Origin: Cochliopodium minus
Lineage: Eukaryota > Discosea > Himatismenida > Cochliopodiidae
DNA length: 64,000 nt
Assembly (NCBI GenBank): GCA_024220525.1
Contig: JAMYWO010000002.1
Location: 20,220-84,219 of the forward strand
Direction: 5' to 3'
The notes beneath the pieces are model-generated. The model was not told where the DNA came from and searched no databases. It worked only from the letters and a program-made list of their open reading frames with translations. The position numbers and the translations under genes were made by a program. This document shows, in pieces, positions 1 through 12,716 of this stretch (position 1 is its first letter; every line of letters starts with the position of its first letter).

Positions 1-75
1 ATTTTTTATTTTTTATTTTTTATTTTTTATTTTTTATTTTTTATTTTTTATTTTTTATTTTTTATTTTTTATTTT
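1..75. repeat. ATTTTTT 7-bp tandem repeat
   Basis: About ten head-to-tail copies of the heptamer ATTTTTT run from the first base to the stop codon of the RasGAP gene. The same heptamer recurs in an intron near 15.5 kb and on both sides of the single N at 46051. It is low-complexity DNA. I see no telomere-like G content. Confidence 0.9.
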
Positions 76-3000
76 ACTGAAGAAGCTGAGTTTTGATCTG
101 GCGGATTTTCTGACCAGTGTTGAAAGCGACGGTGAAGGAAATGGTTTTAGAGACTTCGCTCTGCACTTTACTCATCAAAAACTGAACCTCACAAATGTCG
201 GTGATGAGGGTCTTTTGGAGATTGTCGAGTGATTCCCTCATTATGTTGTTTTGAAAGTTTGTTCTTGTTCCTTTTTTTTTTAGTGAAAATAAGTCAATCA
301 AATTTAGAAAAAAATAAAAATAAAAAAATAGAAAAAAAATAGAAAAAAAATGAAAAAAAATAAAATTCATAAAAATAAAAATCAAATAAAAAAAAATTAA
401 ACTGATCTGGTTAAAAATTTTTTAAATTTTCTTTAAAAACAAAAATGAAAAAAAATAAATTTTTTAAAAAAAATGACAAATTTAAAATTTGAAAAGAAAA
501 TTTATTTTATTTTGATTTTAGGTTTTCTTAATTTTGTAATTTTCATTTTTTGAAGATTTTTCTGAATTGAATGTTAAAAAATTTTTTTTTATTTTTTTAA
601 TTAATTTTTTTTATTTTTTATATCATTTTTTTACTTGTTCGTTCTTTGGGCTGCAGGTTATCGTTTGGTTGGATGTAATGCAAATTGGTACGAGGAGAGT
701 TCTCGAAATCATTTTGGATCCTCTCTATTTCCTTGTCAAACTGCTTTTCTCTCATACCTGTTGTGGTGTTTGTTTCTAAAAAAAAAAAAATGAAAAATTT
801 TAAATGAAAAAAAAAAAGTAAAAAAGTAAAATAAAAAAGTAAAAAAATATAAAAAATTGTAATATATATAAATTTGAGAATAAGATGTTTGTATAAAAAA
901 TAAATGATAAAAATGAATGACAAGAATAAAATAAAAAAAATCGAAAATAAGGAAATAAAATAAAAAATAAGGAATAAATTAAATCAAAAAAATAATGAAG
1001 AAAAAAAAATAATGAAGAAAAAACATTAAAATAATAAAAAATTAAAAATAAAATAGAGAATAAAAAAATTTTTTTTTTAGTACCTTTTCTGACACGCAAA
1101 ACGAATTCGGGCAAAGTGACAGATTTTTCGTTAGAAACTTGGTGATCCTTCAAAATTTCGTTAGGAGTTTTGAGTTTGAAGCTTTCTTTTTTGTAGCTGG
1201 TTTTGTAATTGTCCGCACTGATGAGGGAAATGAGCGCAATTCTTTTCTCCACCACTAAGTAATGCGACAGCCATGATAAAATCTTTTTGGTTGACTCTTT
1301 GGGCTTTTTGAAGTCTTCTCCGAAGGATTTGAACACATAGGGAAGAATGATCTAGAAATAATTTTTAAAAAAAAATTGAAAAAAAAAATAACAAAAATAA
1401 AATAAAGATTCCAAAATTTTTTAAAAAATGAAATAAATAAAATGAAAAATATTTAATCTTGTTAATAAAACAATAATGAAATTGACATTTAATAAAAAAT
1501 AAATTAAAAAATAAATAACTGTTTAGAAAAAATATTTTTTTTACCTCTCTTTTGATGGGATCAATTTCAACTTCACTAGAAAGATACTTTGAAGTGTTTT
1601 CAGAGAGAAACATGTCTAAGTTGTCTGAATTTACGACTTTAAGGAGAGGAGAGTTGTAGGTGAAGGTGCAGAGACTGAAGTGGATGCGCGGGTCAAGAGG
1701 CAATGAGAACAATCTCCTTCTATCTCCGCTTTTGAATTGTTTGTGGATAGAAAATTGTCTCACTGGGTTTCCTCTAAGAATTCCTTTTTTTTTTAAAAAA
1801 AAAAAAATTAATTTAAAAAAAATTATTAATTTAAAAAAAATTATTAATAAAAAAAAATTATTTATAAAAAAAAAATTAATTTTAAAAAAATTGTTAATAA
1901 AAAAAAATTATTAATAAAAAAAAATTATTAATAAAAAAAAAAATAAAAAAGAAATTGTCCAACTTTAAAATAATAATAACTAAGTTGATAAAGCAGAACA
2001 TTTAATAATCTTTATTTATTAAGAAAAATCTAATCTATGGAAAAACGAATAAAAAAAATTTTTTCATTAAAAAATATTTAAAAAAAAAGTAAAAGAAATT
2101 CCATTTTTCTAATAAACAAATTTAAGAAAAACAAAAAATAAAAAATACCAGTTTCTATGTCTGCAAGAGAGTAAGAAAACTGCCCGATTTTATATTTGTA
2201 GTTAGTGAAAAAAAGCTTTCTGGAAAAAGAATTGGAAGGAAAGCCTATGACCACGTATAAATGCAAAACAAGAGTGTTGTAGATGTTTATCCAAAAGATT
2301 CTCTTTGGTGTCTCAGACATTGTGTTGACTTGGCAAGTTTGCAATTCACTTTAAGAAAAAATGTTAAAAAAAATGAAAAAAAATAAATGTAAAAATAAAA
2401 TAATAAATTCAAATGAAAAAAAAAAAAATCTAAAAATCAATCACAAAAAATCATAAAAAATTAAATAAATTTAAAAATTTAAAAAATAAAAAAAGTTTAA
2501 TACCAAGTATTGTTCGCAAATTTAGCAAAAGAGGTGACGTTGTGGAGGATTTTGAAATTGATTTCGCTAGAATTCGTCTGCTTGGAGCACTGAGACATGA
2601 TCAAGAAATAAATTTGTTTGAGAAGTTCCGAATCAATACCTGGTCTGCAAGGTCTGTCAAAATTGATCATCAAATTGATCACGTTTTCCTTGGTTTCTTC
2701 TTCATCTTCTCTGTTATTTAACTTTAATAAAAAAAAAGATTATAAATTTCAAAATTTTTTTTTTTTTTTTTTAACATCCAAATCTCCAGTTTTTTGTATT
2801 TTAATTCCTCCTAGTTGTACAAGTTTTTGTCCATAATTCTCGGTGCTAAATGCAGTAAAAAAAAAAATTTTAAAAAAAATTCAACACAAAAGAAATATTT
2901 AAAAAAAATATTTCCAAAAAAAATAAACAAAAAAAAAAATTAAATTAAATTAAATTAAAAACAAATAAATAATATTTTCAATGAAATTAACTTACTAGGG

Positions 3001-5093
3001 TCTTTGATTGAAACCTTGTTCATTACGCATATACTCCAAAACTTTGTTGAGTTGGTTCAACTCATCAAGGGCAATGTTGTTATCCTCAATGTCGTAAAAG
3101 TCCCTGATCTTCTCGGTGTTCTTGACCAAAATGTCGGACAAAAAGTGGACCTGGCCGGAAAGAGAAGTGGGAGAGATTTCGATCTTGTCTTCGTAGACGT
3201 ACACGACCTTTTCGGTGATGGAGAGGGAGTTGAGGAACTCGATCATCTCGGAGTATCTCTTCTCGATGATTTTGTTGAAGGGGGTCATCTCTGGCTCTTG
3301 GAAGTACACTTTGTTGGCCAAGTTCTGGAAAATTTTGGCGAGACGCACAAAAATTTTGTAAACTGGGCCAGAAGGAGTGGCTGAAGAAAAAAAAAAAAAA
3401 GTTTTTTATTAAATTGATATTATTAATTATTTTGTTGCTTATTTTTAAATTTGAATAAAATGTAATATTGAAAATATTTTTTGGGGAAATTGAAAAACAA
3501 TTTTCGTGGATTTTTATTTCTTCATAAATTAATTGAAGAAGGAAAAAAAAATTTTAAAAAAATTATTACTTTCCATTAATTCGTATGTCTGAGGGGACAC
3601 GAGGGAAGGACAGATCAACCTAAGGAAAAAAATGCCCCCAAGAGCAATTGGAGAGAAACTCTTGAACTTCTTCTCGACAAACTCTGTGATGACCTTGAAA
3701 ACCTCCTTGAGAGCCACCGGAAGCATCTTGGAAGACTGAAAAATCATGTCCAAAAACAAGTTGACATTGAACTCAACATACTCAAAAGCTTCCTCTGTCT
3801 TTACATCGCTAGATTTTTGAAGAATGGCCTCGAATTTTTTCGTTTCTTCGAGAACTTTCATCACCATTGGTCCCACGATCTTTTTGAGATAAGGACTGCA
3901 TTGCACTTTGGCAAAACTCGACACTAATCTTACTGCTATTGAATTTCCTCTGAACAAAACAGATGTGGATGAGGTTTCTTGCACTTCTCTTTCGATCATC
4001 ACTTTTAGAAAGTGGTTGTCGCACTTTTTGTGGAGGAAGATGTCGATCACCGCAGATGATATCTTTTCGTACAGTTTGGAGTCTGTTACATAAAACAGTG
4101 CGTTCAAAAGATTGTAAGGTCGTTTGATCAACAACTAAAAAATTTTGAATGCAATTAAAAAGGTTGAGAAATGTGATTATAATTATAGATGTTAACATGA
4201 AATTATTTTTTGAGATATCAAAAATATATATTAAAAGATATATCTATTAATATTAAACTTTAAAGTTTACATCGAAAAATTGTTGATATTGTGTAGACTC
4301 TATCTCTAATATGAAATCATTGAGTGTTCTTTCGAGAGAATTGTAAAATTTTAATTCCAATTCTCCTTTGTGGACATTGTTGCTGAGATTCACCAGCTTA
4401 TACCAACTCTGGATCGTCTTCATTGCCTCGATTTTTGCGATGGGCACATTGAGCTCACCAATGAAGTAGGTCTCGGTTGCAGATTCGTCCGTAGAATACA
4501 GTTCAATTGTTAGACAACACAATTTATCAGATACAGGGCTATTTTAATTTTAAAATTAAAAAAAAAATTTCAATAAAATAATAAAAAAAAAACAAAAAAT
4601 TAAAAATTTTATTGAACAAATTGAAAATTTATTCTTACAAAACAAATTCCTCGTTCCATTTAGGAATTTCTGATAATGATACATAATTCGTCTGCAATAC
4701 CTTATCATTCAATTTTATGTTGCAATACAGTAGGAATGCTAGTAAACCATAAAAAAATTAAAAATTATATTGGATCGACCAGATATATGATGTTAAGCGA
4801 AAAATAAACGATATTTCCAACATAGAATAATATTTTTGATATTTTTTATTTTCTTTACCTTTATTATCATATTTTAAATTCCTGGCTCCAATAACTAGAT
4901 AGAACGAGATGTTATATGGTTATTGTGAGAATATTATTTTAAAATTGAAGATATTCCATATATAAATAAATATGGGCAAGATATTAAAAAATATCTTACT
5001 CTGACAATAAAATTGGGGAACCTCCATCGGTGTTTCTTCGATTTCTTTCGTGGATTTTTCTTTCTTTGAAAATAATTTGAAGGAATTCTTCAT
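74..5093 (-). CDS. C2-RasGAP-DUF547 protein
   Basis: Thirteen exons (5093-5000, 4894-4859, 4738-4639, 4538-4271, 4134-3570, 3380-2996, 2845-2776, 2721-2504, 2348-2149, 1771-1545, 1351-1084, 775-635, 270-74) give 922 aa with every phase consistent. The N-terminal third is a C2 domain starting at QIIGARNLKYDNK, a likely membrane or lipid-binding module. Next is a RasGAP domain with the arginine-finger motif VLFRGNSIAVRL and the later FLRLICPSLVSPQ motif, both typical of active GAPs that speed GTP hydrolysis by Ras. The C-terminal part (FWINIYNTLVLH, then GQFSYSLADIETG, then ILPYVFKSFGEDF) matches DUF547, a family of unknown function. The tail is hydrophilic. The start is the first ATG of the exon feeding the C2 domain. 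Family assignments come from motif recognition; the Ras target is inferred. Confidence 0.88.
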
Positions 5094-5344
5094 TCTTCTA
5101 TTGAATTTGTTTGATGATGGTGATATCTCTTAAATATGATCAATAAAAGTTTAATTATCAAGAAGTATATTTTCTCTTTGTTGCTTCGATTTAGAAAGGT
5201 GATTGAACAATTTTTTTTTATACTGCAAATATAAATAAAAAAAAAATTTAAAATTTTTCTTTTTTTTTTGTTTGTTGATCCCATCAAAGCAATAAAAGGG
5301 ATATATAAATATCAAGAAGATTATAGAAAAGCATAAAATAAACA

Positions 5345-6947
5345 ATGAATCTATTTTCACATTATGAAGAAGATTATGAAGAAGAAAAACCCAAGAAACA
5401 ATATAAAAAGAATAAGAGGAAATATAAGGAAGATGGTAAGGATGATCAAGATACAGAAATATTAGAATGTGGAGCATTTAGAGCAAGAAAATTTATGAGT
5501 GATGAATTATACGCCTTCATTGAGAATGGGAAGCATTTATTGATATGGAGGGATGATAAGAGGAAAAACTTGATGATAGATAAGTATGATATCAGGAATC
5601 TATTCGATTCCTTCGACTTGCAGAAATATGAGGCAACCAATACCAATAAATCCATACTGCCCGATCAAATCGATAAAGATAGATGGAAAGATCTAGAAGA
5701 GAATCCAAATATAGATCTATCTAATGGTATTAAAAGAAAATTTTTTTTTTTTTTTTTTATTCACTGAAATATTAAATTAATTTTAAAGAAAATCTGAAAA
5801 AGAAAAAATTCGAAAACATATTTGCCGCTTTTGATTATTCTAAAATCAATCCAAAAATAAAGGAACCAAAACCAAAAAAAGAAGAAAATAAAACAGATGA
5901 GGAAACTAACAAAGAAAATAGTAATGAAAAAGAAAGGTAAAAAAAAATGTTTAAGTTTCTCAAATACATTTATTTTATTTTATTTTTCTTTATTTTTTTT
6001 CAATTTTTATTTTTATTATTTTTTTAAAATAATAGTCATACTGACGAAAAAGAACCACCTCCACCCCCACCTTCATCTACTAACGAAACAAATACGCCCA
6101 TTCCACCACCAGAAAACATCCCCTTGCCTCCTCCTGAAGAGAAACCATTCGTTCCCGATTTTCCCGTCCCCAGTGACATCATACTCGTAAGAAAAAAAAA
6201 ACAAACCACAAAAAAAAAAAAACCATTCACAAACCACAAAAAAACAAAATTTTTTTCATAAATCTTTTTCAAAAAAATTTTAAAATTAATTATTTTATTT
6301 TTTTCCGTTTTATTTTCATTTCCTTATTATTTAAAAAATAATTTTCCTTTGTTAATAATTGGTTAAAATTCTGGTCCCAAAAAAGAGATTTTCCCACAAA
6401 AAAAAACTTTTTGATCATTTTTTCATTACTTTTCAAAAAAAAAAACTAACTTTTTGATTATCATTTGCAGCCTACTACCGAAAAACAACACAAAATCATA
6501 GAAAAAACCGCCGAGTTTTTTTACAAAAACGAAAGCAATAAAATTGTAATTCAAAAACTCGAAGAGAAACAAAAAGCTAACCCCAATTTTTCTTTTCTTA
6601 AAGAAAGCGATCTTCTCAATGATTACTTTGTCTTCCTCATTTCAAAGTGTGCCGAAAAGAATGCCACACCTGTATTAAACAACAAAAAAAATACAAGTTT
6701 TAATATGCTCTTTGCTTATAACGAGGAGGAACAAGTTCCTGTCAAACCTCCTGTTAAGGAAATTAGCACGGAGAGAATGATGTTCATTGATGCTTTCATC
6801 AACTTGTACATGTTAGGTGGCGAGGATTTCCTTGAGGAGGTCAAGAAGAAGAGCACTCAGAAGTCTGAATATGATTTTCTTTATCCTTGGAACTCTGAGA
6901 ACGCCTATTACAAAGAAAAGTTGGAAGAAAGAAAAAAGAAGAATTAA
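5345..6947 (+). CDS. SWAP-like splicing factor (DRY_EERY + SURP)
   Basis: Four exons (5345-5726, 5789-5936, 6036-6186, 6471-6947) encode 385 aa. After a charged N-terminus comes a region like the N-terminal domain of Suppressor-of-white-apricot proteins (RKFMSDELYAFIENGKHLLI, then LMIDKYDIRNLFDSF). A Pro-rich linker (PPPPPPSSTNE) leads to a SURP module (IIEKTAEFFYKNESNKIVIQ ending in FSFLKESDLLNDYFVFL). SURP modules bind SF1 and other splicing proteins, so a nuclear pre-mRNA splicing role follows from the family. No RS tail is visible. The protein is shorter than metazoan SFSWAP. Confidence 0.85.
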
Positions 6948-7100
6948 AAATTAAAAAAAAATTTTCAAAATTGAAAAAATTGCACAAAAAAAAAACTTCT
7001 TTAAAAATTGGAAAATTTTGTTGCAATTTATTTAAAAATTTCAAAAATGAGAAAAACTAAACTTTTAAAAAAAAAACTTTTTTTTTTTCTTTCATTCTCC

Positions 7101-9848
7101 TTAATTGTATTTTACATCACTATCAGAAGTCCTGGCAGACATCTTCAACAAGTTTTGGGTGAGCTCCCTCTTCTCGTCAAAGCCAGAAATCCTCTTGATC
7201 TTGAGTCTAGTCTCATTGATGTCCTTATTGATGCTCTCCTCCTGAATAAAGTTGTTGAAAGCATCAAGCCACTCGTAACAATCTTTTTCCTTAGAAACGG
7301 CCCAAGTGCTGGTGCTTCCAGACTTTGAAATGAGTTGAAAAAAAAACATTTTGGGTTGATTAGATTTGAAACCGACACCCATACTGCTACGCCAGCGGGA
7401 CTTTTTTTTCTCGTTGACAGATTCACTGTTGATATATTTGGCACAAGAAAAGTTTTTGAGGAAGATCTGAGCGATGAACTTGTATTTGCGGGACTTGGGT
7501 TCGACAGCAGAGGTAGTGACAACGAGAATGTCATTAAAAAGAAAGAATCTTCGATTTTGATTTTTAGTCTCTCCAATCTCTATGATGTCGCCTTCCTTTT
7601 GAAAGCGCCTGTTAGGCTGGACGAGCTGAACGTCACCAATCTTTTCTTGCATTTCGATGACGAGCTGGGAATTCTTGGAGTTTTCCGCCCTTTTGTTGAT
7701 GAGGGTGGCTGTTTCTTCTAAGTAACCTATCGACTTGTAGATTTCTGGGTAGTCTGGATGATCTCTTTCTGTGTTTTTGAGTAAGTCTGTTAGCAACAAT
7801 ACATACCTTGGAATCTACACAAAAATAAATCAAAATGAATTATTAACTAAAAAATAAATTCTTTGAAAAAAAATAATTAAAAAATTAAAGATTATTGATA
7901 AAAAAATAACTAAAAATTTAATGATGAAAAATATTAATATTTACTTTAAAAAAAAGTTAATAAAATAACCAAAATAACTAAAAATTTAACAATGATGAAA
8001 AAAATTAATATGTGTTTGAATGAATATTCCCCATATAAATATGGGAGATATAGACAGTGTTTTAATTAAAAAAATTATGGCAAGAATAAAGATAATAAGC
8101 AAAAAGAAAATGCTCGAAATGAAAAATAGTAAGAATGACAATTTTAAAGAGATAACATAGCGATCCAAAAAAAAATTTGAAAAGCAAAAAAAAAAAAGTT
8201 TACTCTTTGGATGGGAGTGATCAACAAAGTAGCGAGATCAAAGTTCCTGTTGTCGCCCAAACTCTCAAAGATAGACTTGACAAACTTGGTGACGTTGGGA
8301 TCGCGGTTCTTGCCGTTCTTGAGACATTTCAAGGCATTCTCATAACAAGTGACGTAAGAAGTGTAGAACTTCAAGTAGGGGATCTGCTTCTGAAAGATGA
8401 GGCCGACACAAGAAGTTTTGTTCCAATTTTCGATGGTTTTTTCCAATTCTTCTCTGAATGATTGTTGGAAATTTAGGATGACGGTGATGGAGGAGGGGAA
8501 GATCTCTTTGAGTTCTTGCGGGCTGAAGGGAGAGCTTTCGACGGACATTTTCTTCTGGAAGAGGAGGATGAGAGAGAGCGTCTCTACGTAAGTGCTCTCT
8601 GTTTTCAGAATTTCTTTGGCTACCATCTTTCTTCCTTCCAGCTTTTTTTCTGAATGAAAAAAATAATATTCAAAAATTGAAAAAACTTTTATCTTGCATG
8701 ATCTTTTTTAAAAATCTTGATGTTTGCTTCAAATTATTTATATATATTAATTATAATTAAACTTTGTTTCTTCTTCAGGAGATAATAAAAAAATAATATT
8801 TATAAAAATTCATACTTAATTGCTTTTTCATTTTTATGCTGAGATATCTCCTCACGTATCTTTGAATTATGATTATATTATTCTCAATCTTTTCTTTATT
8901 ATTTGAATACAATTCCTTCCATTTCTCTGTATAATCCACTTCCTTCTTTTCTTCACGGATGGGCTCATCATCCTCTTCTGTTATCTCCAGCAGATTCTTG
9001 CTGGTTTTGAAAATGGTCTTCATATCCTTCAGATTCATCCTGGGGCTCTCATTCAATTCGATGGTTGGGAAATCTTTGGTGAATTGTTTGCATATCATCA
9101 TCCTATTTTTGGAAAATTTGAAATTATGTTTATAATTTTTTTTAAATTTGGAGAATTAATGTGAAATTAAGATATTTATGGGAACATTTATTAATTATTA
9201 TTTATTTCTTTTATTTCAAGTATTGGCATTTATTTGCTTTTTTTTATATTTAAGTATGGAAATGTTATCTTCGGTGCATATATGATCATTTCCCTCAATT
9301 GTTTATGCTTTAAATGTTAATTTTTTAATTTTATTTGTCAAGCAGTCATTTAATCCATTGAAACAATCCAAAATGCATTGGATTATATAATAATCCTGCA
9401 TATACTTGATTTTTGAATTTAAATCATATGATAAAGGAATTATAATGATCCTTGGATTTTGAACTATTTTAAAATGTTTGAATTCCTACCTTATTTTGGA
9501 TTGTGTAGTCAATTGATGAGCATAATTATTGTTATTGTCCTTCAAAGAAACATCGATGCCCAAAATTAGGAGATACTTTACACATTTGATATGATCTCCT
9601 AAACATGCGAGATGTAATGATGTTTGACCAAAGACATTTGTTGAATTAAGAAATAATTTTCGTGATTTCTTTGATTTGATTCGATCTTTGGTCTCTTTGA
9701 TTATAAACTAAAAGAAAAAGAAGATTTTTTTATTTGTGGTGTCAATGTGTAATAAACATTAATATTTTTCACAATGTTTGATTTTTACTTTTAATACATA
9801 ATATTGCCCTAATGAGGCCGCTTCCAAAAGGGACGAAGAATCACTCAT
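7101..9848 (-). CDS. Ankyrin-IQ-DH-PH Rho guanine nucleotide exchange factor
   Basis: Five exons (9848-9789, 9707-9490, 9102-8816, 8649-8204, 7814-7101) give 574 aa. The N-terminus has ankyrin repeat sequence (GQTSLHLACLGDHIKCVKYL). An IQ-type helix follows (IIIIQRYVRRYLSIKMKKQL), which could bind calmodulin. The DH domain runs from MVAKEILKTESTYVETLSLI to the hallmark TPIQRIPRYVLLLTDLLKNT, split by an intron inside the motif. A PH domain follows (GDIIEIG...FFLFNDILVVTTS...WLDAFNNFI). DH-PH proteins load GTP onto Rho/Rac GTPases. The upstream SMYD gene is divergent, with its start 151 bp away. Confidence 0.88.
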
Positions 9849-9998
9849 ATATTTTTTTCTTTAATTATGATCCTCTTTTTTTTATATTTAATGCAGTGAA
9901 TATATAAAAAAAAAATCTTTTTGATATTTCTGTAAATTCAGATTGTATAAGGTTAAAATAAAAATATTTTTGTGAATACAATATAGTGTGATATCAGT
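9849..9998. promoter_or_regulatory. Divergent intergenic region between RhoGEF and SMYD genes
   Basis: Only 150 bp of about 80% AT sequence separates the two divergent start codons, so both promoters must lie here or within the genes. I cannot point to a defined TATA or other motif in this background. Confidence 0.4.
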
Positions 9999-12458
9999 AT
10001 GATTGAAAACAATAATGAAGAAAATAACATCATAGAGGAGAATACAGAGATAGAGAACAATAATGTGAGCCCGTTAGGAGATAAAAAAGAGAATGGAGCA
10101 TTTTTGAGGAATAGGGCGATATTAGTTCCTAATCAAAGCGTGACCAGAAGGAGAGCTTATTCTTTGGGCGAATTATTAGAGGGTGATCTAATCTTCATAG
10201 AGAAGCCGATAGTATGGGTAGCAAGATCTATCTGTAGCTCAGAAATCTGTCATAACTGTTTCAAGGATATCAAAACATCAAAAACATATCAATGTAATAT
10301 TTGTCTGAATAGTTATTATTGTTCCAAAAAATGCGAAATGGAATCTAAAGATGTACATAAATATGAATGCAGCTTACTGAATAAAGATAAATTCTCAAAA
10401 CTAAACAAATATCCCATCCACAATGATATTATTAGGCTATTTATAAGAGTATTGAGTGCAAGGTAAAAATAAATATAAATAATATCTTTATAAATTTCAA
10501 TATACAATTTTCTTTTGAGATTTCTCCATGCATCTCTTTAAAATATAAATATTCTTCAATAATAATGCTTATTCATTAATAATTTCCTTTTTTTTTTTGA
10601 TTTGAATAGGGATATAGAAGAGAAAAAAGAGGAGATAGATAGTCTACGAGAAGAATTGAAGTCATATAAATCGAAATATCCAAAACAGATGATATCGGCC
10701 TTCTCTGAAGTCTCCAAAGAAATCGCGCAGATGTTAGATGAGAAGATAAGGATCCCATTAGAAGAGATGATCGAAATATTTTGTTGTTTGCACAGCTCCT
10801 CTTATGGATTCAAATCATCCACATGGAACACCGATGTGGCTTTGGGTTTGTTGAGATATCATTCTTATCTCAGCCACTCTTGTAGACCTAACTGTGCTTT
10901 TGTCAACAATAACGACACTATGGAATTGAGAGCCATCTCCCATATTAAAGAAAAGGTAAACTAAAATAAAGATTAAAAATTTGTGATTCTTAAATTCTCT
11001 TTTTTCTTTGAAAAAAATGATTTGTTCTTTTCTTTTTTACTAACAAATAAATTTTTTTTATTTTTTTCGATTTATTCAATCACATTTTTTAAAAAAAAAC
11101 TTTATTTGGTTAAAAATTTAATGTTGAAATCAAAATGGAGATGTCAGAAATATTTGGAAATTGTTATAATCACACAGATATTTTTTTGCGTTATAACTCC
11201 GCTTTAAAACACTTTTGAAAAATTTTTTGTTTATTTATAGAAAATCAACTTTTTTTGTATTTATTTCTAGGAAGAATTACACGTATCTTACTTTGACTTG
11301 TATCAAATTAGAGAGGAAAGAATCAAAAAATTAAGATTCAGTAAATTTGTGTCTTGTAAATGCGAACGTTGCAAAGAGCCGATAGAAAAGTCAAAAGATA
11401 GATTTTTGGAAGGTAGAAAATTTAGAAAATATTTTTTGAAAATTTTTTTTTTTTTTTTTTTGAATAATTTTTTCAAATTTTTTTTTTTTTTTGTAATATT
11501 AATAGGATTTCTTTGCTCCACTCAAAACTGTAAGGGACTCTACATACTGAGTAACTCCCAGGACACCGACAAAAAAAATATGGACAGAGAGATTGCTTGT
11601 ACAGATTGCAAAACAACCCGCAAGTTCTCTGAACTCAACAATGAACTTGAAAAAGCTTCCAAGTTGTTTGTGGAGATGTTGGAACTTTATCAATCGTAAT
11701 TTTTATTTTTTTTATTTAATTTTTTACATCTATTTTATATTTTTATTTTTATTTTATTTTTTATTTTTCTTGTTTGTAAATTTTTTTGTTTGTTATTAAA
11801 ATTATTTTTCTAGAAATAAACCCCAAAAAGCAATCAAAATTGGAGAAAAAATTGAGACTACTTTTGTTAATATTTTCCACCCAATGCACTATATTCTTGT
11901 AAAATTACAAAGAAAATTTTTGATTTTTTTTTGATTTTTTGATTTATTTTTATTTTATTTTTACTTTTTTATTTATTTTTTAATTTATTTTTATTTTTAT
12001 TTAGTTTAATACTTATTCCATCTTGATTAACTGCCATGATATATCCCAGAACGTTTCTCAATCCACTGTTTATAGCTACAAAGTTATCAAATGCCTTGAA
12101 TTCATTTTCCCCGATGAAAAGTACTGGGAAATTTCCAATTATCTTTATCACCTTGGTTGTGCTTATTATGAAATGTCAATTAGAGTAAAAAAAATTAAAT
12201 TGGATTATTTTACCTGATTTAATCTTAGTATTTATTTTTTTTCTTGTTAATTTATTTAATCTTATTTTTTTATTTTTCATTTTTCATTTTTTATTTTTTA
12301 TTTTTATTTATTTTTTAAATAAAAAGGAAAAAAACAACAAGAAAGCACTAGAATTAAAGAAACTTTGCAAAGACTCTTTCATGAAATCTTATGGCATTAG
12401 GAAGATTTGTTGTGGTGTCGAACATCCTGACACCAAAATTGTTTTGACCAAAATTTGA
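9999..12458 (+). CDS. SMYD-like SET and MYND domain protein
   Basis: Seven exons (9999-10462, 10610-10955, 11271-11412, 11506-11695, 11814-11898, 12005-12184, 12327-12458) give 512 aa. The SET core is split by a MYND zinc finger (CHNCFKDI...CNICLNSYYCSKKCEMES...HKYEC), as in SMYD lysine methyltransferases. The SET motifs SYLSHSCRPNCAFV and EELHVSYFDLY are present, followed by a post-SET cluster (CKCERC). The C-terminal half is helical and TPR-like (KPQKAIKIGEKIE, YLYHLGCAYYEMSI). The usual N-terminal SET GxG that helps bind AdoMet reads TRRRAYSLGELLEG here, so activity is uncertain. Substrate unknown. Confidence 0.85.
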
Positions 12459-12716
12459 GCGACGTCGAAAAAATAAAATTGAATTAAAAAAATTATTTTT
12501 TAAAATTTTTTTTTTTTACCTCTTGTATTCACTTTATCAAATCTTCAGGTGAAGCTCAAAATTTGCTTTTTAAAATTTTATTTTTTTTTTATTTAGGAGG
12601 TTCATTTTTCTACAATAGAGGGATTTTTACAAAGAGGATCATTTTCGAAAAATACCTCCAATGATTTAAAAATCATGGAAAAAAAATTTTTTTTTTTGAA
12701 AAAATAAAAAAAAAAA

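Noticed and set aside
1-75. Telomeric repeat at the window start
   Set aside because: The unit has no G or C and also occurs inside introns; it ends right at a gene stop codon.
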